A DNA stretch of 64,000 bases from contig NZ_LR733406.1 in assembly GCF_902506505.1 (NCBI RefSeq), forward strand, positions 1-64,000, given 5' to 3'. Shown here piece after piece: positions 15,789 through 24,484 of the stretch. A model generated the notes under the pieces. It did not search any database and was not told where the DNA came from. It was given only the letters and a program-made list of their open reading frames with translations. Numbering within the stretch: the stretch's first letter is position 1; each line of letters opens with the position of its first letter. Made by a program: the position numbers and the translations under genes. The DNA comes from Pseudomonas sp. 8AS (lineage in GTDB: Bacteria > Pseudomonadota > Gammaproteobacteria > Pseudomonadales > Pseudomonadaceae).

Positions 15789-17597
15789 ATGACCCCGATC
15801 CCGACACCCCGCCGCCCGCGTTGGCGCAGCCTGGCCTTGCTGGCCCTGCTGCTGGCGCCCCTGCTCTGGCCGTTGCAGCAGCTGGCCGAGCGCTACTACC
15901 GTGACGAGCTGATCGAGCAGAACCGCCAGACCCTCGACCTGTACGTGGCCAACCTGCTCGGAACCCTGCGCCGCTTCGAGGTACTGCCACCGGTGCTCGG
16001 CGACCTGCCGGACCTGCGCGGCGCGCTGCTGAAGCCAGACGATAGCGCGGCGCTGGACAAGGCCAACCTGCTGCTCAAACGCGTGCGCGAGCAGACCGGC
16101 GCCGACGTGATCTACCTGCTGGACGCCCAGGGGGTGACCCGCGCCGCCTCCAACCACGACCAGGCCGACAGCTTCATCGGTCGCAACTTCACCTTCCGCC
16201 CCTACTACCAGGCCGCCAGCGAGGGTCGCCTGGGGCGCTTCTTCGGCCTCGGCACCACCTCGGGCAAGCGCGGCTACTACTTCGCCGCCGGGGTGCGCGA
16301 GGGCGAACGGCGCCTCGGCGTGCTGGTACTCAAGGTCGACCTCGACTACACCGAGCGGCTGTGGGGCAAGACCCCCGAGCAACTGCTGGTGACCGACAGC
16401 AACGGCGTGGTCATCCTCACCTCCAACCCGGACTGGCGTTTTCGTGCCAGCCGGCCACTGACCGGGGAGGAACTGACCCGCATCGCTGCCGACCAGCCCT
16501 ACCCGACCCAGCAACCACAGCCGCTGCAGCTGGAGCCGAAGGCCTGGCTGATGCAGAGCCGCGAGCTGGCCGAAACCGGCTGGACGGTGAGCATCCTCGC
16601 CCCGCGCGGCCAGGTCGAACGCCCGGTGCGGACCGTGCTGGCCATCGGCGGCGCCAGCCTGCTGACCCTGCTCGCCCTGCTCGGCCTGCTGCTGCAGCGC
16701 CGCCGTCACTACATCGAGCGCATTGCCCTGGACGCCCGCGCCAAGCGCGAGCTGGAAATCCGCGTGCTGGAACGCACCCGCGAGCTGGAAAGCCTCAACA
16801 ACCGCCTCAAGGACGAGGTGCTGGAACGCGAGCAGGCCCAGCAGGAGCTGCTGCGCACCCAGGACGACCTGGTCCAGGCCGGCAAGCTGACGGCGCTGGG
16901 CACCATGAGCGCGAGCATCAGCCACGAGCTCAACCAGCCGCTGGCGGCGATCCGCAGCTACGCCGACAACGCCGGCGTGCTGCTCGACCACCAGCGCACC
17001 GAGGAGGCCCGCGGCAACCTCAAGCAGATCAGCGAGCTGACCGGGCGCATGGCCTCGATCATCGCCCACCTGCGCGCCTTCGCCCGGCGCGATAGACACG
17101 CGCCGGAAAGCGTGGCTCTGCAACCGGCCCTGGACGACGCCCTGGCCCTGCTGGCCAAGCGCCGGCGAGCGCTGGAGGTGGAGCTGATCCGCGACCTGCC
17201 GGAAGCCACCCTGTGGGTGCAGGCCGGCGAAACCCGCCTGCGCCAGGTGCTCGGCAACCTGCTGGCCAACGCCCTCGACGCGCTCGGCGAGAAGGCGCCG
17301 CCGCGGCGCCTGTGGCTGAGTGCCGCAAGCACGCCGGAGGGCGTCAACCTGGTCCTGCGCGACAATGGCCCGGGGTTTTCCGCCCAGGCCCTGGAGCACG
17401 CCCGCGAGCCCTTCTTCACCACCAAGACCAGCACCCAGGGCCTCGGCCTCGGCCTGGCCATCTGCGAGACGCTGATGCGCGCCCTGGGCGGCGAGCTGCT
17501 GCTGGCCAACCACCCCGACGGTGGCGCGCTGGTCACCCTGAGCCTGCGCCATGCCACGCCCGGCGCCAACCTTGAGCCACCCGAGGAGTTTTCATGA
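15789..17597 (+). CDS. dctB: C4-dicarboxylate sensor histidine kinase DctB
   Basis: A 602-residue membrane kinase that senses succinate, fumarate or malate through a periplasmic double-PAS domain and phosphorylates DctD. First TM is at 14-32 and the second at about 283-303, framing the sensor region (GADVIYLLDAQGVTRAASNHDQ, FRPYYQAA). A coiled-coil linker follows (ELEIRVLERTRELESLN). HisKA has its His in SASISHELNQPLAAIRSYA, and the ATPase has NALDAL, DNGPGF and GLGLGLAICE. Length and architecture are usual for DctB. It overlaps dctD by four bases. No dctA or dctPQM gene lies next to it in the window. Confidence 0.93.
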   Translation: MTPIPTPRRPRWRSLALLALLLAPLLWPLQQLAERYYRDELIEQNRQTLDLYVANLLGTLRRFEVLPPVLGDLPDLRGALLKPDDSAALDKANLLLKRVREQTGADVIYLLDAQGVTRAASNHDQADSFIGRNFTFRPYYQAASEGRLGRFFGLGTTSGKRGYYFAAGVREGERRLGVLVLKVDLDYTERLWGKTPEQLLVTDSNGVVILTSNPDWRFRASRPLTGEELTRIAADQPYPTQQPQPLQLEPKAWLMQSRELAETGWTVSILAPRGQVERPVRTVLAIGGASLLTLLALLGLLLQRRRHYIERIALDARAKRELEIRVLERTRELESLNNRLKDEVLEREQAQQELLRTQDDLVQAGKLTALGTMSASISHELNQPLAAIRSYADNAGVLLDHQRTEEARGNLKQISELTGRMASIIAHLRAFARRDRHAPESVALQPALDDALALLAKRRRALEVELIRDLPEATLWVQAGETRLRQVLGNLLANALDALGEKAPPRRLWLSAASTPEGVNLVLRDNGPGFSAQALEHAREPFFTTKTSTQGLGLGLAICETLMRALGGELLLANHPDGGALVTLSLRHATPGANLEPPEEFS

Positions 17598-18970
17598 GCC
17601 GAGCCATCGACAGCCGCATCCAGGTCCTGCTGATCGACGACGATGCCCATCTGCGCCAGGCTCTCAGCCAGACCCTCGACCTGGCGGGCTTCCGCGTGGA
17701 AACCCTGGCCGACGCCCAGGGCGTGGCGCAGCGCATCCCGGCCGACTGGCCCGGCGTGGTGGTCAGCGATATCCGCATGCCCGGCCTCGACGGCCTGCAG
17801 TTGCTGCAGCAGCTGCATGCACAGGACGGCGAGCTGCCGGTGCTGCTGATCACCGGCCACGGCGACGTGCCGCTGGCGGTACAGGCCATGCGCGCCGGGG
17901 CCTACGACTTCCTGGAAAAGCCCTTCGCCAGCGACGCCCTGCTCGACAGCGTGCGCCGCGCCCTCGAGGTGCGCCGCCTGGTGCTGGACAACCGCAGCCT
18001 GCGCCTGGCCCTGGCTGACCGCAGCCAGCTCGGTGCGCGCCTGCTCGGCCAGTCGCCGGCCATGCTGCGCCTGCGCGAGCAGGTCGGCGCCCTGGCGGCG
18101 ATCAACAGCGATGTGCTGATCCTCGGCGAGACCGGCGCCGGCAAGGAGGTGGTGGCGCGCGCGCTGCACGACCTGTCCGCACGCAAGAAGGGCCCGTTCG
18201 TCGCCATCAACGCCGGCGCCCTGGCCGAATCGGTGGTCGAGAGCGAGCTGTTCGGCCACGAGCCGGGCGCCTTCACCGGCGCGCAGAAACGCCGCATCGG
18301 CAAGTTCGAGTTCGCCAACGGCGGCACCCTGTTCCTCGACGAGATCGAGAGCATGAGCCCGGACGTGCAGGTCAAGCTGCTGCGCCTGCTGCAGGAGCGG
18401 GTGGTCGAGCGCCTCGGCGGCAACCAGCTGATCCCCCTGGATATCCGGGTGATCGCCGCGACCAAGGAAGACCTGCGCCAGGCCGCCGACCAGGGCCGCT
18501 TCCGCGCCGACCTGTATTACCGGCTGAACGTCGCCCCGCTGCGCATCCCGCCGCTGCGCGAGCGCGGCGAGGACATCCTGCTGCTGTTCCAGCACTACGC
18601 CGACAGCGCCAGCAGCCGCCACGGCCTGCCCACGCGCAGCCTGCAGGCCGGGCAGCGCGCCCTGCTGCTGGGGCACAACTGGCCGGGCAACGTGCGCGAA
18701 CTGCAGAATGCCGCCGAGCGTTTCGCCATCGGCCTGGAGCTGGGCCTGGAGCAGCCGGGCGGCAGCATGCCGGGCAGCAGCAGCGGGCAGAGCCTCGGCG
18801 AGCAGGTGGAGGCCTACGAGCGCGCGCTGATCAGCGCGGAAATGCACAAGCCGCACAACTCCCTGCGCAGCCTCGCCGAAGCCCTCGGCATCGCCCGCAA
18901 GACCCTGCACGACAAGCTGCGCAAGCACGGCCTGGAGTTCGCCGGCAGCGCTGCCGACGAGCCTGACTGA
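17594..18970 (+). CDS. dctD: C4-dicarboxylate response regulator DctD (sigma-54 activator)
   Basis: A 458-residue NtrC-class activator for sigma-54 promoters of dicarboxylate transport genes. The receiver is residues 10-125, with Asp at VVSDIRMPGLDG and Lys at FLEKPF. The AAA+ domain is about 155-390, with Walker A GETGAGKEVVA, the sigma-54 contact loop GAFTGAQ, and Walker B GGTLFLDEIE. The C-terminal Fis-type HTH has SLAEALGIARKTLHDKLRKHG. It is translationally coupled to dctB. The 176 bases up to fabY show no clear intrinsic terminator. Confidence 0.94.
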   Translation: MSRAIDSRIQVLLIDDDAHLRQALSQTLDLAGFRVETLADAQGVAQRIPADWPGVVVSDIRMPGLDGLQLLQQLHAQDGELPVLLITGHGDVPLAVQAMRAGAYDFLEKPFASDALLDSVRRALEVRRLVLDNRSLRLALADRSQLGARLLGQSPAMLRLREQVGALAAINSDVLILGETGAGKEVVARALHDLSARKKGPFVAINAGALAESVVESELFGHEPGAFTGAQKRRIGKFEFANGGTLFLDEIESMSPDVQVKLLRLLQERVVERLGGNQLIPLDIRVIAATKEDLRQAADQGRFRADLYYRLNVAPLRIPPLRERGEDILLLFQHYADSASSRHGLPTRSLQAGQRALLLGHNWPGNVRELQNAAERFAIGLELGLEQPGGSMPGSSSGQSLGEQVEAYERALISAEMHKPHNSLRSLAEALGIARKTLHDKLRKHGLEFAGSAADEPD

Positions 18971-19146
18971 AGCCCCTGGGCGTGACTCGACAGTCACCAT
19001 CTGCGTCATTCAGGTATCCCGATTCATTTGAGTCGCCACCCGGCATTGCCGTATGGCCCGTGGAGCCTGTTGCCGCCGTCTAGTCACCGGCAACTGCGCA
19101 CCCAGCGGCCACCCGTGCGACAGGTCGATTGCAGGAGTTCCGAGTG

Positions 19147-21030
19147 ATGTCTCGACTACCCGTCATTGTGGGTTTCGGCGGTTATAACGCCGCGGGCAGA
19201 AGTTCCTTCCACCATGGCTTCCGCCGCACCGTGCTGGAAACCCTGGATGCCGCCGCCCGCCAGCAGACCCTGGCCGGCCTGGCCGTGATGATGAAGCTGG
19301 TGCAGGTGATCGACGGCCAGTACCACAGCCTGGCCGGCGCCCCGCTGAGCCTGGCCGAGATCGAGGCCGAGCATGCCGAGGCGATCCTCGCCGGCACCCT
19401 GGTGCGGCGCATCGAGAAACGCCACCTGGATGTCGACGCGGCCCACTGGCAGAAGAACCTGCAGGTCAGCCAGGCCCAGTTCACCACCCTGCGCAAGCAG
19501 CTGCCCGAGCCGCTGCCGGCCAACTGGAGCGTCGAGGAACTGGACGAGCAGCAGGTGCGGGTGACCCTGCACGACAGCTGCGAGTTCAAGGTCGACAGCT
19601 ACCGCGCCCTGGCGGTGAAGTCCGCCGGCCAGCTGCCCAGCGGCTTCGAGCCGGGCGAGCTGTACCACTCGCATTTCCACCCGCGCGGCCTGCAGCTGGC
19701 GGTGACCGGCGCCACCGATGCGCTGCGCTCGATCGGCCTGCCCTGGCAGCAGATCGTCGACCAGGTCAGCCCCGACGAGATCGCCGTGTTTGCCGGCAGC
19801 CTGATGAGCCAGCTCGACGACAACGGCTTCGGCGGCATGCTGCAATCGCGCCTCAAGGGCGGCCGGGTCACCGCCAAGCAGTGCCCGCTGGGCCTCAACA
19901 GCATGCCGGCGGACTTCATCAACGCCTATGTGCTGGGCAGCGTCGGCACCACCGGCAGCGTCACCGGCGCCTGCGCCACCTTCCTCTACAACCTGCAGAA
20001 GGCCATCGAGCAGATCGCCAGCGGCAAGGCGCGGGTGGCCCTGGTCGGCAACAGCGAAGCGCCGATCACCCAGGAGTGCATCGACGGCTACGGCGCCATG
20101 GGCGCGCTGGCCACCGAAGAGGGCCTGCGCAAGGTCGGCGGCCAGGAGCAGGTGGACTTCCGCCGCGCCAGCCGGCCGTTCGGCGACAACTGCGGCTTCA
20201 CCCTGTCCGAATCGGCGCAGTTCGTCGTGCTGATGGACGACGAGCTGGCCCTGCAGCTGGGCGCCGACATCCACGGCGCGGTGCCGGACGTGTTCATCAA
20301 TGCCGACGGCTTCAAGAAGTCGATCTCCGCCCCCGGCCCCGGCAACTACCTGACCCTGGCCAAGGCCGTGGCCAGCGCCGCGCAGCTGGTCGGCAGCGAC
20401 GGCGTGCGCCTGCGCAGCTTCGTCCACGCCCACGGCTCCAGCACCCCGGCCAACCGGGTCACCGAATCGGAACTGCTCGACCGGGTCGCCGCCGCCTTCG
20501 CCATCGAGCAATGGCCGGTCACCGCGGCCAAGGCCTTCGTCGGCCACTCCCTGGCCAGCGCCAGCGCCGACCAGCTGATCGCCGCCCTCGGCACCTTCCG
20601 CTACGGCATCCTGCCCGGCCTGAAGACCATCGACCGGGTGGCCGACGACGTGCATCGCCAGCACCTCAGCCTGGACACCCACGACCGCCAGCTGGACAAC
20701 CCGGAAGTCTGCTTCATCAACTCCAAGGGCTTCGGCGGCAACAACGCCACCGGCGTGCTGCTGGGCCCGCAGGTGGCCGAACGCATGCTGCGCAAGCGGC
20801 ATGGCGAGGCCGCGTTCGCTGCCTGGCAGGCCAAGCGCGAGCACACCCGCGCCGCCGCCGCGGCCTACGACCGGCAGGCCCTGCTCGGCCAGTTCGACAT
20901 CCTCTACAACTTCGGCCATGACCTGATCGACGACCGCCAGCTGCAGTTCAGCGCCGAGGGCATCCGCGTGCCGGGCTTCGCCCAGCCGCTGTCGTACCGC
21001 CAGGACGAGCGCTACAGCGACATGCTGTAA
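19147..21030 (+). CDS. fabY: Beta-ketoacyl-ACP synthase FabY
   Basis: A 627-residue ketoacyl synthase that in P. aeruginosa starts fatty-acid synthesis by condensing acetyl-CoA with malonyl-ACP, replacing FabH. The thiolase fold is recognised by the active-site cysteine in SVTGACATFLYN, the histidines in FVHAHGSSTPANR and AFVGHSLASAS, and the glycine-rich end NSKGFGGNNATG. The N-terminal 150 residues are an extension typical of FabY. The ATG at 19147 has GCAGGAG upstream; the in-frame TTG at 19129 is unlikely. Neighbouring cysQ, nudE and yrfG match the fabY neighbourhood in Pseudomonas. Confidence 0.88.
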   Translation: MSRLPVIVGFGGYNAAGRSSFHHGFRRTVLETLDAAARQQTLAGLAVMMKLVQVIDGQYHSLAGAPLSLAEIEAEHAEAILAGTLVRRIEKRHLDVDAAHWQKNLQVSQAQFTTLRKQLPEPLPANWSVEELDEQQVRVTLHDSCEFKVDSYRALAVKSAGQLPSGFEPGELYHSHFHPRGLQLAVTGATDALRSIGLPWQQIVDQVSPDEIAVFAGSLMSQLDDNGFGGMLQSRLKGGRVTAKQCPLGLNSMPADFINAYVLGSVGTTGSVTGACATFLYNLQKAIEQIASGKARVALVGNSEAPITQECIDGYGAMGALATEEGLRKVGGQEQVDFRRASRPFGDNCGFTLSESAQFVVLMDDELALQLGADIHGAVPDVFINADGFKKSISAPGPGNYLTLAKAVASAAQLVGSDGVRLRSFVHAHGSSTPANRVTESELLDRVAAAFAIEQWPVTAAKAFVGHSLASASADQLIAALGTFRYGILPGLKTIDRVADDVHRQHLSLDTHDRQLDNPEVCFINSKGFGGNNATGVLLGPQVAERMLRKRHGEAAFAAWQAKREHTRAAAAAYDRQALLGQFDILYNFGHDLIDDRQLQFSAEGIRVPGFAQPLSYRQDERYSDML

Positions 21031-21040
21031 GCACGCGATC

Positions 21041-21096
21041 CGTAGGGTGCGCCATGCGCACCAGCAAGCCCATGCGAGCCCCTGGTGCGCCCTACG
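21041..21096. repeat. REP-like inverted repeat with GTAGGGTGCG core
   Basis: CGTAGGG at the left pairs with CCCTACG at the right, and the inner GCGCACC pairs with GGTGCGC, between convergent fabY and the thioesterase gene. GTAGGGTGCG-type palindromes recur in Pseudomonas intergenic regions. It may also serve as a bidirectional transcription stop. Confidence 0.5.
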
Positions 21097-21105
21097 CCAG
21101 CGGCT

Positions 21106-21573
21106 TCAGCGGTGCAGCACGTACTGGCCGCTGAAGCGCACCGCCTCGGCCCCGTCCACCAGAATGCGGCTATGCAGGCTGATGCGGGCCAGGCCGCGGC
21201 GCTGGTAGAGGGCGAGGAACTTGTCCCACTGCGCGGCGGGCGGCGCGGCGCAAACCGCCAGGGCGTCGCCCAGCACCGGCTCGCGGTAATCGATCTGCCC
21301 CTGCTGGATGACGATATGGCCATCGGTCACCCCGGCCTCGCGCAGGCGTAGGTGCAGCCAGCCCCAGCCGGCCAGCACGGCACCGCAATACAGGCTGCCA
21401 CCGAACATGCTGCTCTTGTGGTTGAGGTTGGCCGCCAGCGGCAGGCTCAGGCGCAGTTCACTGCCATCCCAGCCGGACACGCCCAGGCCGAGGGCCTGGG
21501 TCAGGGGGATGTCCTGGTGCAGCAGGTGCTCCAGGTAGGCACTTTGGTCTTTCATGCTCGGGGTCCGTTTCAA
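21106..21573 (-). CDS. YiiD-C/hot-dog thioesterase-like protein
   Basis: A 155-residue protein of the putative thioesterase (YiiD C-terminal domain, hot-dog fold) family. Seen: LSLPLAANLNHKSSMFGGSLYCGAVL, abbreviated here as the NHKSS-FGGS motif near residues 50-62, which is the conserved central helix of the fold, and IVIQQGQIDYREPVLGD for the following strands. A second Met at residue 7 (21555) is a possible alternative start. It lies convergent to fabY and 67 bases downstream of cysQ on the same strand. An acyl-CoA or acyl-ACP substrate is likely from the family; the exact one is unknown. Confidence 0.8.
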   Translation of the reverse strand: MKRTPSMKDQSAYLEHLLHQDIPLTQALGLGVSGWDGSELRLSLPLAANLNHKSSMFGGSLYCGAVLAGWGWLHLRLREAGVTDGHIVIQQGQIDYREPVLGDALAVCAAPPAAQWDKFLALYQRRGLARISLHSRILVDGAEAVRFSGQYVLHR

Positions 21574-21640
21574 CGCGGCGGGCTATGCCTTTGTTTTAAC
21601 ACAGCCCACCAGCCGCGCAGCAGCCCCCGACCCAGGGCCC

Positions 21641-22462
21641 TCAGTCGAGGGCGCGGGCCAGCTGCACCAGTTCGGCGCGCCAGGCGGCGGCCTGCGGCAG
21701 GCTGAGGAAGGATGGGTTGAGATAGCTTTCGCGCGCCTCGTAGGTCAGCGCCGCGCCCTTGAGGTCGAGCACCTCGCCGCCGGCGCCTTCCAGCACGCCC
21801 TGGGCCGCCGCCGTATCCCACTGCGAGGTCGGCGCCAGGCGCGGGTAGCAGTCGGCGCTGCCTTCGGCGAGCAGGCAGAACTTCAGCGAGCTGCCGACGC
21901 TGGCCAGCTGCAGGTCACCGAAACGTTCGCTCAGGCCTTCCAGCAGGCGCTCCTGGGCGGGGCTGGAGTGGCGCTTGCTGGCGACCACGGTGAAGGCCTC
22001 GGCCGGGGCCACGCGCACGCTGATCGCCGCCGGCTCGCCGCCTGCCTCCGCGCGCCACGCGCCCAGGCCGGCGCCGCCATAGTAGTAGCGGCCGGTGGCC
22101 GGGATGCCGACCACACCGAACACCACCCGGCCATGCTCGATCAGCGCCACGTTGACGGTGAACTCCTCGCTGCCGGCAATGAATTCCTTGGTGCCGTCCA
22201 GCGGGTCGACCAGCCACCAGCGCTGCCAGGCGGCGCGCTCGGCGAAGGCGATCGCGCTGTCTTCCTCGGACAGCACCGGCACCTGCGGCGCCAGCGCCAG
22301 CAGGCCGTCGGCGAGGATATGGTGGGCGGCCAGGTCGGCGGCCGTCACCGGCGAGGCGTCGGCCTTCTCGGTCACCGCCACGTCATTGCGCCAATGCGGC
22401 AGGATCGCCTGGCCCGCGCGCTGCACCAGGGCGATCACCGCCGGCAGATAGGGATGGCTCAC
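21641..22462 (-). CDS. cysQ: 3'(2'),5'-bisphosphate nucleotidase CysQ
   Basis: A 273-residue Mg-dependent, lithium-sensitive phosphatase of the inositol monophosphatase superfamily that removes PAP produced by sulfate assimilation. Metal-binding motifs are LSEEDSAI (residues 70-77) and WLVDPLDGTKEFI (residues about 85-100); the distal motif is SQWDTAAAQGVLEGAGG. Length fits CysQ (about 250-270). Its ATG overlaps the stop of nudE by four bases, so the two nucleotide-salvage enzymes are coupled. Confidence 0.94.
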   Translation of the reverse strand: MSHPYLPAVIALVQRAGQAILPHWRNDVAVTEKADASPVTAADLAAHHILADGLLALAPQVPVLSEEDSAIAFAERAAWQRWWLVDPLDGTKEFIAGSEEFTVNVALIEHGRVVFGVVGIPATGRYYYGGAGLGAWRAEAGGEPAAISVRVAPAEAFTVVASKRHSSPAQERLLEGLSERFGDLQLASVGSSLKFCLLAEGSADCYPRLAPTSQWDTAAAQGVLEGAGGEVLDLKGAALTYEARESYLNPSFLSLPQAAAWRAELVQLARALD

Positions 22463-23025
22463 AGGCGAAACTCTCCACGTTGGCTCAACAGGTCACGGAC
22501 CAGGTACAGGGCGGCCAGAGCACGCCCCTCGCTGAATTGCGGGTGCTGCACCAGGCTGCTCAGCTCGCGCAGGCCGATCTGGTCGACCCGCAGCGGCTCG
22601 GGCTCGTCGCCCGGCAGGCTTTCTTCGTAGAGGTCACGGGCCAGCACCACCTGGATCTTCTGGCTCATGTAGCCGGGCGACAGGCTCAGCTCGGCCACCC
22701 ACTCCAGCTGGCGGGCGCCGAAGCCGGCCTCTTCCTTGAGTTCGCGATTGGCCGCTTCGAGCACATCTTCGCCCGGCTCGATCAGCCCCTTGGGCAGCGA
22801 CAGCTGGTAGTCGTCGGTGCCGCCGCAGTATTCCTCGACCAGCACCGCATGCTCGCCATCGAGCATCGCCACCACCATCACCGCGCCATAACCGGCGCCC
22901 TTGCCGACCAGCCGCTCGTAGGTGCGCAGGGCGCCGTTGGCGAAGCGCAGCTGCAGCTCCTCGACGCGGAACAGGCGGCTGCTCGCAACGATCTCGCGGG
23001 CCAGCACGACAGGTTTCTCACGCAT
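22459..23025 (-). CDS. nudE: ADP-sugar/NADH-type Nudix hydrolase NudE
   Basis: A 188-residue Nudix enzyme acting on ADP-linked compounds such as ADP-ribose, Ap3A and NADH. The Nudix box is complete: G-LIEPGEDVLEAANRELKEEAG starting near residue 96, with the REL-EE catalytic glutamates. The N-terminal beta domain (EELQLRFANGALRTYERL) is usual for NudE. It is the first gene of the nudE-cysQ pair and is divergent from yrfG. The 107-base space between them carries both promoters. Confidence 0.92.
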   Translation of the reverse strand: MREKPVVLAREIVASSRLFRVEELQLRFANGALRTYERLVGKGAGYGAVMVVAMLDGEHAVLVEEYCGGTDDYQLSLPKGLIEPGEDVLEAANRELKEEAGFGARQLEWVAELSLSPGYMSQKIQVVLARDLYEESLPGDEPEPLRVDQIGLRELSSLVQHPQFSEGRALAALYLVRDLLSQRGEFRL

Positions 23026-23132
23026 GGGATCACTCCTTGAAACGAACGGGTATCATACCCCGGCCATCACGATTGTCCGTGGTGGATATTGCACCGCGCA
23101 CGCCCGTTCACCCTTTCACGCCAGAATCCGCC

Positions 23133-23819
23133 ATGCCCCTGCTGCCCTGGACCGACATCGACAGCGTTCTGCTGGACATGGACGGTACCCTGCTCGACCT
23201 GCACTTCGACAACCACTTCTGGCTGGAGCACCTGCCGCAGCGCTACGCCGAACTGCACGGCATCGACCGGGCCACCGCCGAGGCCGAGCTGCTGCCGCTG
23301 TTCCAGCAGCACGCCGGCAAGCTGAGCTGGTACTGCACCGACTTCTGGAGCCGCGAGCTGAATCTGTCGGTGCGCGACCTCAAGCGCGAAGTGGCGCACC
23401 TGATCGCCCTGCGCCCGGCTGCCGACACCTTCCTCGCGGCCCTGCGCGCCGCCGGCAAGCGGGTGGTGCTGATCACCAACGCACACCGCGATTCGCTGTC
23501 GCTGAAGCTGGAGCGGGTCGAGCTGGCACCCTACTTCGACCGCCTGATCAGCTCCCACGACTATGGTTTCCCCAAGGAAGACCAGCAGTTCTGGTTCGCC
23601 CTGCAGCAGGAATTCCCCTTCGAGCCGGCGCGCAGCCTGTTCATCGACGACAGCCTGCCGATCCTGCGCAGCGCCCGCCAGTTCGGTGTCGGCCACCTGC
23701 TGGCAATCCGCCAGCCGGACAGCCGCAAGGCGGCCAGGGACACCGAGGAGTTCGCCGCGGTCGAGGATTACCGCCAGCTCTGCGCCGGGCTCGAGGCTGC
23801 AGGCAGGGCGCCGGGCTAG
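23133..23819 (+). CDS. yrfG: GMP/IMP nucleotidase, HAD family (YrfG)
   Basis: A 228-residue haloacid dehalogenase-type phosphatase; E. coli YrfG dephosphorylates GMP and IMP. HAD motif I is LLDMDGTLLD (residues 10-19), motif II is LITNAHRDS, motif III is the Lys in YGFPKEDQ, and motif IV is FIDDSLPIL. The ATG at 23133 is chosen because homologues begin a few residues before the WTDIDSVLLD strand; the longer frame from 23037 would run back into the nudE promoter. It is divergent to nudE, as in other Pseudomonas. Confidence 0.9.
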   Translation: MPLLPWTDIDSVLLDMDGTLLDLHFDNHFWLEHLPQRYAELHGIDRATAEAELLPLFQQHAGKLSWYCTDFWSRELNLSVRDLKREVAHLIALRPAADTFLAALRAAGKRVVLITNAHRDSLSLKLERVELAPYFDRLISSHDYGFPKEDQQFWFALQQEFPFEPARSLFIDDSLPILRSARQFGVGHLLAIRQPDSRKAARDTEEFAAVEDYRQLCAGLEAAGRAPG

Positions 23820-23973
23820 GTTCGGCAGACCACGGGCGAGCCACGCGGTTCGCCGCCTGCGCGGATATTTTCGCGCCCCGCGACAGCCCTCGCAGCCCCG
23901 ACAGGCGGCGCTTGCCCCGGGCGCTGACGCTGGCAAGATGCGCCCGCGTATTTCCCCTCAGAGGTCTGTAGTC

Positions 23974-24432
23974 ATGAAGTATTCCTCGTTGTTGCTGCTG
24001 TCCCTCGCCCTGGCCAGCGCCGGCGCCCTGGCCGGCAACACCGAAGCCGGTGTCGGCGGCGCCCTGGGTGGCGTGCTCGGCTCAGTGGTCGGCCAGCAGG
24101 TCGGCGGTGATACCGGCGCCGCCATCGGTGCCGGTCTCGGCGGCGCCGCCGGCAGCGCGGTCGGTGCCGACAAGCGCAGCCGCACCGAAGCGGCGATTGG
24201 CGGCGGCCTCGGCGCTGCCGGCGGCAACGTGATCGGGCAGAAAGTGGGTGGCGACACCGGCGGCCTGATCGGCGCCGCGGTCGGTGGCGGCGCCGGCGGC
24301 GCCCTGGGCAACCAGTACGGCGGCGATGACGGCGACCACGGCGATGGCCGTCGGCGCTACTACAGCGACGACCATCACCATCACGGCAAGCGCCACAAGA
24401 AGCACAAGCACCACCACGGTCACGACGACTGA
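23974..24432 (+). CDS. Glycine-zipper envelope protein with histidine-rich tail
   Basis: A 152-residue secreted or outer-membrane-associated small protein. The signal peptide is residues 1-21, with cleavage after GALA. About 95 residues of repeated GxxxG zippers follow (GGALGGVLGSVVGQQVGG, repeated in GAAIGAGLGGAAGSAVG and GGLIGAAVGGGAGGALG). The last 30 residues are acidic and then very rich in His and Lys (DDHHHHGKRHKKHKHHHGHDD region). The zipper is known from membrane-inserting or oligomerising proteins. The tail could bind Ni, Zn or Cu, which is inference. GAGG precedes the ATG. It ends at a strong bidirectional terminator. Confidence 0.82.
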   Translation: MKYSSLLLLSLALASAGALAGNTEAGVGGALGGVLGSVVGQQVGGDTGAAIGAGLGGAAGSAVGADKRSRTEAAIGGGLGAAGGNVIGQKVGGDTGGLIGAAVGGGAGGALGNQYGGDDGDHGDGRRRYYSDDHHHHGKRHKKHKHHHGHDD

Positions 24433-24441
24433 TCGACAGAC

Positions 24442-24473
24442 ACAAAAAAGCCCGCGACTGCGGGCTTTTTTGT
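24442..24473. terminator. Bidirectional intrinsic terminator
   Basis: ACAAAAAAGCCCGC and GCGGGCTTTTTTGT form a perfect stem around loop GACT. It has A-run and T-run flanks, so it works for both the glycine-zipper gene (+) and the convergent DUF1329 gene (-). Confidence 0.92.
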
Positions 24474-24484
24474 CGGCGCCGGGA

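Noticed and set aside
14875..17552. Very long minus-strand open frames opposite HlyD, dctB and other GC-rich genes
   Set aside because: They lie antisense to clear protein families, have low-complexity Ala/Gln/His/Arg compositions and no motifs. High-GC codon bias produces such frames.
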